The position numbers and the translations under genes were made by a program. Of a DNA stretch of 64,000 nt, positions 29,246 to 37,400 are shown piece by piece. The stretch's first letter is position 1. Every line of letters starts with the position of its first letter. This DNA is from Melioribacteraceae bacterium. GTDB taxonomy: Bacteria > Bacteroidota > Ignavibacteria > Ignavibacteriales > Melioribacteraceae. The notes below the pieces were generated by a model. The model saw nothing but the letters and a program-made list of their open reading frames with translations, was not told the origin of the DNA and did not search any database. The DNA lies in NCBI GenBank assembly GCA_027030245.1, contig JALVFE010000016.1, forward strand, positions 124,001 through 188,000, read 5' to 3'.

Positions 29246-29409
29246 TTTTGAGAGATTATGGTTTTCCAACATTCTTTACATGTGCATAGTTCCTAGTTCC
29301 AGGCAGGTTTATATTTTGGCACTTTCGGAATACGATTCTATTTTAAAAGCAAGTCTTGAAATGTCTGGGAAATCTTATTTAATATGGAGAGGAATGGTCC
29401 TCTCCATCA
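29239..29409 (+). repeat. Intergenic ~170-bp repeat, copy 1
   Basis: It starts ATATCAATTTTGAGAGATTA and ends at a perfect 9-bp hairpin ATGGAGAGG/CCTCTCCAT with loop AATGGT (29384-29407). The middle has diverged from copy 2, but the ends are almost identical. No reading frame of useful size was seen on either strand. Strand is nominal. Confidence 0.75.
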
Positions 29410-29467
29410 GTGAATTTTGAGAGGATTAGAACTTTTCAACAATTGAATGATTTTCTCCAGCAATGAA
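29410..29467 (+). repeat. Partial third copy of the repeat's 5' end
   Basis: TGAATTTTGAGAGGATTAGA followed by CTTTTCAACA resembles the first ~35 bases of copies 1 and 2 but stops there. It links the two full copies. Confidence 0.45.
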
Positions 29468-29636
29468 ATATCAATTTTGAGAGATTATGGTTTTCCAACA
29501 TTCTTTTATATGTGCATAGTTCCCCGTTGCTGTGGGTTTACATTTCGACACTTTCGGAATATGATTCTATTTTAATGCAAGTCATGGGGTTTTAGGAAAT
29601 CTTATTTAATATGGAGAGGAATGGTCCTCTCCATCA
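29468..29636 (+). repeat. Intergenic ~170-bp repeat, copy 2
   Basis: It shares with copy 1 the opening ATATCAATTTTGAGAGATTA, the block GACACTTTCGGAATATGATT (with two changes), and the closing hairpin with stem ATGGAGAGG/CCTCTCCAT (29611-29634). The whole 29192-29780 gap is otherwise empty of genes; 29640-29780 is the upstream region of the propeller gene. Confidence 0.75.
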
Positions 29637-29780
29637 ATAAAGTGCATAACAAGAAACTCATAAAGATAAAAATTCTGGATATCAAGCATTTGAATAAACT
29701 TAGTATTCACGAAATAAGTATATTTTAGAAATCGTTAATTTCGATTTGGGAAATAACATTTTCAAATTAAGAATTAGAGA

Positions 29781-31529
29781 ATGAAGACTTACATCTGCTT
29801 ATTAATATTTTTTCTGTTTTCCGTTTCTTCTTATCCGCAAAAATTGAATTTCATAATCATTAACGGAAACTTAAAGATTTCATCAGGGTCAAATTTCAAT
29901 TTTGAAAATACCGATTTTGTTTTACTTAGCGGTAAACCGGATTCAAAAAATTTTGAAAACGCTCAAAAGATTTTTCAAAAAGAAATTCCCGATAGTATTC
30001 CGTTTTTTGTTTTCCCTAAAATTTCCTACCGGGAATATTTGATTGAGAATTTTGTTAACGATGAAACTAATTGGATTAGAAACTTTGCATTGTGGAAAAA
30101 CAATTCCTTAATTTTTGGTCTGAACCAGATTGTAACCAACAACCCCAAAATTGAAGGGATGCCGGAAGAAGATAAAGCTAAAATTTCTTCCGTACTTTCC
30201 CAAGCCGGTTTTCCTGAGAATCTTTATATAATTTCTTTTACTTCTGAGTCAAACAATCTTAACGATTTTATCTCAACATTACCCGATTCGTTATTACCCG
30301 CGAAAATTTATTTTATTCCGTTAAATAAAATTTTTAATCTTTCCCGCAAAAGTCCTGTTATACGTGTGGAAATTAAGGGGAACAAACTGAAACTAAAAAA
30401 AGGAAAAAAATATTTTAAGAGTTTGACCATTACTGCACTACAAAAACGGAGCGGGAAGAAAAGCAAAAAGAACAGCTTCAAAATTTTATTTGAAAAAGAA
30501 AGCAATACTTTGTCATTTATACAACCCGTTTATAGAAATGGGAAATTCTATTTTGCAGGTATGAACGGTTTGGTTACTTGCATCGATTCAACGGGAAAAG
30601 AACTTTGGAAATATGACGCCGGTGCAACTCTCATTTCACCGATGCTTTACTTCCGTAACTATTTAATTTTTACAACACTCGAAGGTGATGTAATCATCTT
30701 GGATAATTCGACTGGAGAACAAATTGAATCGTTAGGGGTTGACGAAGCGATTGTAACATCACCGGTTTTGTTTACTTATAAGGGCGACAAAAACTTACTT
30801 TACGACATTCCAAAAAATAAACCTAATTCCATTGCATTCGGAACGGCTTCGGGGAAAATATTCGCCTACTCTATTCCCGCTTTTGAAGAATTATGGATTA
30901 ATCCGGACAATACTTCCAACATTGCAGGCAAATTAATTTCGGCAAATAATAAACTTCTCTTTTTCAATTCGAATGGTATTTTATTTAATTTAGACCCATT
31001 CACAGGTTGGACAAATTGGAAATGGAAATCCGGCAAGCAGAAAAACGTTTTGGCATCTGATTTATTAAGCGATAATAAATCGGTTTACTTTGTTTTGACG
31101 GATGGTAAACTTTACAAAATCGATATTCTTTTAGGCAGTAAAATATTTGGAACAAAAACGGGTATAAAAAATGCGGCAATTTCATTCGGTAAAGGTGGAA
31201 CAATTTTAGTCGGCGGGAACAAAGCGCTGAAAAAATTTTCAATTAGAAGCGGAAAAATCATCAAAACCTATAATATCGGAGAAAAACAAATTGCGTTCGG
31301 TAGTAAAGATTACGAAGGAGATGGAAAAATTTTCTTTGGAATACGGAGCGGAAATGTTTATCAATTTTCACATGGGAAAATTAATCTGTTATTTTATTCT
31401 CCGGTTAAACCTTTGCGATATGTACGACAGGCAGGAAAAAACAAATTTATAATTTTCGATATATACAATAATTACAAAATGCTGGAATTAACCGATGAGC
31501 AAATTCGAAGGATTCATTTTCGATATTGA
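29781..31529 (+). CDS. Secreted protein: degenerate phosphoesterase-like domain plus PQQ-like beta-propeller
   Basis: 582 residues with a signal peptide (1-19). Residues 22-200 resemble the calcineurin-like phosphoesterase fold in layout (FIIINGNLKI, then TDFVLLSGKPD where active enzymes have D-x-V-x-x-x-GD), but the metal ligands Asp, His and the GNHD motif are absent, so it should be inactive. From about residue 235 a PQQ-type propeller follows, with blades such as GLVTCIDSTGKELWKYDAG, EGDVIILDNSTGEQI and ASGKIFAYSIPAFEELW. It is probably a periplasmic or surface binding protein. The downstream HAD gene starts within its last 35 bases. The function is unknown, and the phosphoesterase link is inference from pattern only. 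Confidence 0.75.
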   Translation: MKTYICLLIFFLFSVSSYPQKLNFIIINGNLKISSGSNFNFENTDFVLLSGKPDSKNFENAQKIFQKEIPDSIPFFVFPKISYREYLIENFVNDETNWIRNFALWKNNSLIFGLNQIVTNNPKIEGMPEEDKAKISSVLSQAGFPENLYIISFTSESNNLNDFISTLPDSLLPAKIYFIPLNKIFNLSRKSPVIRVEIKGNKLKLKKGKKYFKSLTITALQKRSGKKSKKNSFKILFEKESNTLSFIQPVYRNGKFYFAGMNGLVTCIDSTGKELWKYDAGATLISPMLYFRNYLIFTTLEGDVIILDNSTGEQIESLGVDEAIVTSPVLFTYKGDKNLLYDIPKNKPNSIAFGTASGKIFAYSIPAFEELWINPDNTSNIAGKLISANNKLLFFNSNGILFNLDPFTGWTNWKWKSGKQKNVLASDLLSDNKSVYFVLTDGKLYKIDILLGSKIFGTKTGIKNAAISFGKGGTILVGGNKALKKFSIRSGKIIKTYNIGEKQIAFGSKDYEGDGKIFFGIRSGNVYQFSHGKINLLFYSPVKPLRYVRQAGKNKFIIFDIYNNYKMLELTDEQIRRIHFRY

Positions 31530-32154
31530 CGGAACACTCACATCTACCAACAAATTAATTTTCGCTTCATTCAACCATGTTACGAAAAAATATCTTGGTA
31601 AAACATTAACAGACGACGAAGTAATCGCGTTATTCGGTCCACCGGAAGATGTTATCTTAAAAGAATGGTTTGGCGAACAATTTGAAAATGCGAAAAAAGA
31701 TTACTATGAATTTTACGAGAATATGCATAACAAGTATGCAAAAATTTTCCCCGGAATAAAAGAAATTTTGGAGAAAATAAAAAGTGCAGGTTTACCGATT
31801 TCCATATTTACCGGCAAGGGAAGAAAAACTACTGAGATAACGCTTAAACAGCTCGGGATATACGATTTTTTCGATTTGATTGTAACCGGTGACGATGTAA
31901 AAAATCACAAACCTTCCGCCGAAGGTATACGAATGTTTTTGAACAAATATAATTTACAACCGGAAAAAGTGTTAATGATAGGAGATTCTCCTGCCGATAT
32001 AAAAGCTGCACATGAAGCCGGAGTTAAAATTGCATCGGTTCTGTGGGAGAGTTATGCAAAAGACGAAGTGTTAAAAATGCAAAGCGATTATGTTTTCCAT
32101 TCTGTTGATGAACTAAAAAGGTTTATAGTTCATGAGATAAGTCACTCATCGTAA
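31495..32154 (+). CDS. HAD-superfamily phosphatase (phosphoglycolate phosphatase-like)
   Basis: 219 residues with all HAD motifs: I, FDIDGTLTS (nucleophile and acid Asp); II, ISIFTGKG; III, the lysine in NHKPSAEGI; IV, MIGDSPADIKAA. An alpha-helical cap lies between motifs I and II, as in the Gph/PpaX subfamily. It would dephosphorylate a small metabolite such as phosphoglycolate. The start at 31495 overlaps the propeller gene by 35 bp in another frame; no later start would keep motif I, so the overlap is real. The region behind it is filled with REP palindromes, which may serve as its transcript end. Confidence 0.9.
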   Translation: MSKFEGFIFDIDGTLTSTNKLIFASFNHVTKKYLGKTLTDDEVIALFGPPEDVILKEWFGEQFENAKKDYYEFYENMHNKYAKIFPGIKEILEKIKSAGLPISIFTGKGRKTTEITLKQLGIYDFFDLIVTGDDVKNHKPSAEGIRMFLNKYNLQPEKVLMIGDSPADIKAAHEAGVKIASVLWESYAKDEVLKMQSDYVFHSVDELKRFIVHEISHSS

Positions 32155-32200
32155 AAACATTCTCGCCAATATTTGGACGGTAACGACGGTACATCATTCA

Positions 32201-32412
32201 CCTGCTGTCACCAACCTTTGCTGTCACCGACTACTCGGTGACAGGATTTAGTTTCGCCACCGTATGGACGGTGGCGACAGAGAACACAACGTTAATCTCA
32301 ATTGTTATCACCAAGCAGTCAATAACTGAGTAGTGGTGATTTGCTGTCACCGACCATTCGGTGGACTTGGGAAAGCATGCAGTGTTTCCACCGTGTGGAC
32401 GATGGCAACAAG
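32201..32412. repeat. REP palindrome cluster, left of the RAYT gene
   Basis: Two hairpin types alternate. Type A has a perfect 10-bp stem, CTGTCACCGA/TCGGTGACAG with 4-nt loop (32221-32244), with a partial half-copy just before it and a worn copy at 32344-32365. Type B has a 9-bp stem, CGCCACCGT/ACGGTGGCG with loop ATGG (32255-32276), with a worn copy at 32388-32405. A further dyad ATCACCA/TGGTGAT spans 32307-32340. The arrangement resembles a BIME. Confidence 0.85.
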
Positions 32413-32415
32413 TAA

Positions 32416-32979
32416 TTACTCAATTATAACTCCTAGCATATCTGTATTTACTTTGATGATCGAATGATCCCCATTTACATAGTTTCGCGCACTGGAATAA
32501 AGATAATCTTCGGGGCGAGCTACTAGTCCGGCTCTTACGGGATTATTATGAATATACTGAACTTTCGTCCAAAACATTTTTTGATTTCTAATAACTTGGT
32601 CATCAAATCTTTTCATCCAAAGTTTTCTTTTTCTATCTTTATACTCGCTTGCATTCTTTTCAAATATCCGGATTAAATCTTTCCTTTTCAGTTGCTCTAT
32701 TATTTCCATAATATCCCACGCACTATACTTTTTTATATCCCGCATAATGTTAGATATTGTACCTTTCGACCGATCAACTTGAACTATCCAATGGAAGTGA
32801 CTTGGCATTATTACGTAAGCGAGAATTTCAAAATTATATTTCTTTTGATAATGCTTAACATTTAAAATAAGTGCGTCACAGCATTGCGGATATTTAAATA
32901 CATTAACAAAATCAACAACGGTAGTTGTTACAAAGAAAAATGATTCATCTGTTAGTTTTGCTCTTCCTCGCAGTGCCAT
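32416..32979 (-). CDS. REP-associated tyrosine transposase (RAYT, Y1 HUH family)
   Basis: 187 residues. The HUH metal motif is HFHW at residues 61-64 within AYVIMPSHFHWIVQVD, and the probable catalytic tyrosine is Tyr85 in DIKKYSAWDI. QYIHNNPVRAGLVARPEDYLYSSARNY is the typical C-terminal part of the family. RAYTs are single-copy, IS200-like enzymes thought to nick and spread REP sequences. Palindromes of two types lie on both sides of this gene, within 4 bp of its end and 17 bp of its start, which makes a complete REP/RAYT unit. The frame is intact and the motifs are present, so it may be active. Confidence 0.92.
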   Translation of the reverse strand: MALRGRAKLTDESFFFVTTTVVDFVNVFKYPQCCDALILNVKHYQKKYNFEILAYVIMPSHFHWIVQVDRSKGTISNIMRDIKKYSAWDIMEIIEQLKRKDLIRIFEKNASEYKDRKRKLWMKRFDDQVIRNQKMFWTKVQYIHNNPVRAGLVARPEDYLYSSARNYVNGDHSIIKVNTDMLGVIIE

Positions 32980-32995
32980 TGTATTTTTGATTTTT

Positions 32996-33097
32996 TGTCA
33001 CCAACCACTCGGTGACAGGGAGTGCATTTTTCGTCCGCTTTTATTGACTACAATTTGAAAGAGCGGTTTTTCGCCACCGTATGGACGGTGGCGACAG
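32996..33097. repeat. REP palindrome pair, right of the RAYT gene
   Basis: A type A hairpin (TGTCACCAA...TCGGTGACA, 32996-33017) is followed 54 bp later by a perfect type B hairpin, CGCCACCGT/ACGGTGGCG with loop ATGG (33072-33093). The pair has the same order and orientation as on the left side. The type B hairpin ends 5 bp from the stop of the barrel gene and may end its transcript. Confidence 0.85.
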
Positions 33098-33098
33098 T

Positions 33099-34451
33099 CT
33101 AATTGCCAATATCAAACGGATAAACGAAAGAAACCCTCGGTTCAATTTTTTTCTGCGGTATAAAATCAATTACATTATCTTGTTCATCTCTTAAAGGCGT
33201 AAACGTCCAATGATATACTAATGAAACAAGTAAATATGGCATCGGTTTGTAACCGAGTTCCGCAAACAAATATGAGCGGTCGTCCAAAGTAAAGATATCC
33301 GCTTCGTCTTGAATATTGATTTTATCATATCCGGCACGTGCCACGTAAGGGAAGCCTTCTGGCGAAACATCCGTTTCCAAATGCAAAATTCCGCTTTTCG
33401 GATGCTCATCCAAACGTTGGTAAGAGCCAAGGATATCGAAACTTCCCAAAACGCGGACGAGTAATTCGCCGTAGAATCCGTTCCCAACCGACTGAAGGGT
33501 TTCCAACTCTTTAACCTTGCTCGATACTGTTCCGGTTGTTTCGTCAAATTTAAATCTTTCTATTTCGTAAAATGAATTAAAATACGCGGGCAAATAATGA
33601 TCGCCGTTTAACCTTCTTTCCAATTTAGCTTGAAGGTTCACTAAGCCCAGACCGTTTAATCTTAGCATGGCGCCAACGGTTTGCCCCTCACCGAAGTTGA
33701 CAATTTTTGCATAATCAAAATACAGCTCCAATCTGGCCAACGATGTTTTAATAATCGGTAAACCCAAATCAAATCCGTATGCTTGAACCGTACCAAAATC
33801 TTGTGAAGGTTTAAACTCGTTTGTTGCCGGATCGATGCTTCCCGCAGTAACACCGGCATATTTGTTGAAATCGGTAATGTAGGTCGCCCCAATTTCAAAA
33901 TTTCCTATGATTGGAATATCACCGGCATCCGTAAATTGCAGAGGGCGAACATAGCCACGGAATCCTACAACGCCGTCTTCCCCAAAGCTGGAATAAACTC
34001 CTTCAAAACCACCGACTCCCAAATCCAAATCGAGTTCCATTCCGACTTTACGCGTATCGTAGCTGGGACTATTATTATAAAGGTACATCAAACTTCCGTG
34101 TCCCAATGTAGCATAATCGAGAACTCCCAAGCGTGCATAAAACGGATCTCCTTTAACACCATATCGTACATATCGGATGATACTCAAATAATCGGAGAAT
34201 TCATTAAAGTTTTCCGACCTGATTTTACCATTTTGATCAAATTCAAGATTCAGATCGAGTCCGACACCAAAATTGGCAAAAGCAAGTTCCGGGAAAAGAT
34301 GAAATGTGTAATGAGGTTTATTATCAATCCACGTAACACCGAACCCACCGCCGAGAAATCCTTCGTAAGGATTCAGTCTTCTGTATTGCGCATTACTATT
34401 AACAGACAAAACGAAAAACAACAAAACCAAAAATGAGATTTTTGTTTTCAT
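33099..34451 (-). CDS. Outer-membrane beta-barrel protein downstream of PorU
   Basis: 450 residues: a signal peptide (1-21, ending SVNSNAQ) and then alternating amphipathic strands throughout, with glycine- and aromatic-rich turns, as in outer-membrane barrels. The C-terminal segment EPRVSFVYPFDIGN is plausible as a final strand. No family was recognised with certainty. It starts 22 bp after porU. In many Bacteroidota, porU is followed by porV, a FadL-family shuttle for PorU, but the NPAG motif of that family is absent here, so it is at most a positional counterpart. A role next to the sortase is inference. Confidence 0.6.
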   Translation of the reverse strand: MKTKISFLVLLFFVLSVNSNAQYRRLNPYEGFLGGGFGVTWIDNKPHYTFHLFPELAFANFGVGLDLNLEFDQNGKIRSENFNEFSDYLSIIRYVRYGVKGDPFYARLGVLDYATLGHGSLMYLYNNSPSYDTRKVGMELDLDLGVGGFEGVYSSFGEDGVVGFRGYVRPLQFTDAGDIPIIGNFEIGATYITDFNKYAGVTAGSIDPATNEFKPSQDFGTVQAYGFDLGLPIIKTSLARLELYFDYAKIVNFGEGQTVGAMLRLNGLGLVNLQAKLERRLNGDHYLPAYFNSFYEIERFKFDETTGTVSSKVKELETLQSVGNGFYGELLVRVLGSFDILGSYQRLDEHPKSGILHLETDVSPEGFPYVARAGYDKINIQDEADIFTLDDRSYLFAELGYKPMPYLLVSLVYHWTFTPLRDEQDNVIDFIPQKKIEPRVSFVYPFDIGN

Positions 34452-34473
34452 GACTATCCCCGATATTTTTGAA

Positions 34474-37400
34474 TTATCTGACTACCGCAAGTTTTTGCGT
34501 AATTTCTTGGGTTTTTCCGTTAGCATACATAATAACTTTGTAAATATACACACCGTTTGCCAATAAATCACCATCTTCGTCTCTGCCGTCCCAATAAATT
34601 CTGTTAAAATCATAATCCAATTCATTACCACTCAAACGGATTTTTTTAACGAGTCTTCCCGCAATGGTATAAACTTTAATATCAATTTCATCTGGAATCT
34701 GCGTTAATTTAAAAGTAAAATACGTTTCAGATGAAAACGGATTAGGATAATTGTATAAATTCAGAAGTTTGGTTTCATTATCAACCACAAAGGTTTTTGA
34801 GATGCCATTGGAATCCGCAATATTACCGTTTGCGTCTTTACCAAATACGGTTAGCGTGTACTCACCGTCTTTTAAGGTTGGAGTGTAGTTTACCACGACT
34901 TTAGGATTGGAATTAGAGAAAGAGATTTTTAACTCTTCTTGATTCAACGAATAATAAATTTGTTCGTCGTTAAGAAAAATCGTAACCGCAGATGTATCGT
35001 TAATCGGGACTAACGAAGGATCGTTCAGTTCAATTTTAATACGCGGCGTAGCCGAAATATATTCGCCTTCGAAAATATCTTCACCGTCGAAAGTAACATT
35101 TAAGGATGGTTTTGTTGTATCACCTTTTACATAAAAAGGTATTGAGTAAAAATTGTTATCTTCGAAAAGTTCTTGAATTTTATTTCCGGAATCGATTGTA
35201 ATATTAAATTGTCCTTCCCCTTTATAGTCAACGGTATTAAATACCACGTCAAATTTCTTTCGCTGTTCGGCTCCGATTGAATCCACTAACTGCTCAAAAA
35301 TTTGTTGTGTGGAATTATCCGGTTTAACCAAATCGACTTTAACTTTGAAACTATCTGCAGTAGATTCGCCAACATTGTAAACATAAAACGACAGATTGAT
35401 ATTTTCGCCTTGATCAACCGAGTCCTTATCAATCGATACAACTTGATAATTCGTACCAAGTTCGGGCACGCCGACATAATCCACCCCTAACGAATATAAC
35501 TTGGGTGATTGTAAATCCGCTGAAGCATTAAACTCGGCTAAAATTTTGATGTTACTATACGAAAGATTATTAAGAAATGACAAATCGGCTTCACCGTTAA
35601 CGGGCTGAACATAATCGAGAGTGTCGATTGTTGTCTCATTCCTGATTCCTAAAATCCTGTAATTAATCTTACTATCCGATGGGAGGGAATCGGAGACGGT
35701 TAGTTTGTGCCATCTACTGCTATTTCTAATTGTAGGAGTTTCGATTTCTCCGGTATCAGCAAGATAAATCATAGATGTATCAATTGTTACAGGGCCCTCT
35801 CCTTGATTCGAAAATGCCTCAGGCATAGTTCCTATTGCAGCACCTTTGCGACCAATAAGAGCCCAAGAACTACGAAACCTCACACTATCAATATATTTAC
35901 TTCCCAATGATCTTAATTGATTTTTTAGATCCTCATTTCTTGGAGTTCCTTCATCCGATATAGCGATTGCTACCAAATAATCCGAAGATAATGTATCTAA
36001 AAATTGAATATAATTATCAATATTTTCACCTCCAGCATACGTATTGAAATATTCATATTTCACAAAATTATAAGGTGGAACCGCGTTAAATAAAACAACA
36101 TGGTGACCTACCCGAGGAGTTGGGACATAATCTACTCCGTTTTTGGAAATTATTGCAGCTTGACCATCATTAAAACCAGCGGAAAAAACTTCAATTTTAA
36201 CTGATAATGAATCTATGGCTGCCCCTTTATTTGTTATAATGATGTTTTTTCTTTTTAGAAAGGAAAAACCAATACTGTCTTGAATAATGATTTTATTTTT
36301 ATTAATGTAAAAAGAAAAGGGGGAGGAATAATTTACCGATCCCTTAGTCTTCAATCTACCCCAGTATAGTTGTTTGGTACTAGGGTTTGGCAATGGAAAT
36401 TTTGTGTATAAGAGACCAAACTGTTTTGAATATTTAATAGGGGCTATGAAATTTGAATCTGTGGACATTTCCAAAATAATTTTATTAGATGCAGACAATG
36501 TCGATGGATTAAGTACTTTAATTGTATCTAAAATCCCATTAAGATTAGAATAAAATAGTAATGGACGAACTTCAGAACTTGAAACTATAAATGATATTTT
36601 AGCATTATTATCATTTTCATTGATTTCTTCATATTTATTATTTGGATCAAGAATAATTACCAGGTCATGTTTGCCCGCTTTATTTCTAATTGGGAGATTA
36701 ATGGAGACAGTATCTTCGTAAAAAGGTACCGGAGTTTTCAAGAAAACCGAATCAGCGTGCTCTTTAAATGTATGAATAATCAATATATCTAAAGAATCAT
36801 TTAATACGATACCAAAATTATTAAAAATAATTTCAAAGTTAGCGCTATCTTGTGAATCTGTTAGATAGTCTGATCGGTTATGTATATTAGGTGAACTAAT
36901 CAAAAAATTAGGTTTATCTGGTATGGGCAAATTAATAATCGGATCACCAATAAAATTATTTGTTAAAACAAAAAGCTCGGAAGTTCCAGACCCATTTTGT
37001 AATAATTCTACTTTAGCTTGTTTATGTGCTTCAGAAACATTAAAAATTTTCTCATTCAATATATTTTTATAAAATAATTTCGGAGCAGATATAGCAGTCG
37101 ATAAAAATCCTAAAGAAGAATTGCCCACATAGGCAATAGCTTGGCCGTTATCATCTAGAGTAAATAGCTCAGAAAAAGATGTTATATCAGGTTCTGCAAA
37201 CTTACCAGTTGAACAACCAAAATCCGACACGATGGGGAAACGTTGTTTATCATTTCCCAATTGTTCGGGATTTACTATAGTATTATCCCAAATTTGTGTA
37301 CCGCTATGCCCCAGATAAGAAATAAACACCCCACTTTTGTTGATCTCTTGTTCAATATATTCATGAGAATATGGTCCGAAATTTGTAGGCGGATCAATTG

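Noticed and set aside
29236-29640. CRISPR array suspected from repeated sequence
   Set aside because: Only two full ~170-bp copies with diverged interior; no 25-40 bp repeat with regular spacers and no cas genes.
32201-33097. Insertion sequence with terminal inverted repeats
   Set aside because: The transposase is a RAYT and the flanking palindromes are REPs in direct order, not terminal inverted repeats; no target duplication seen.
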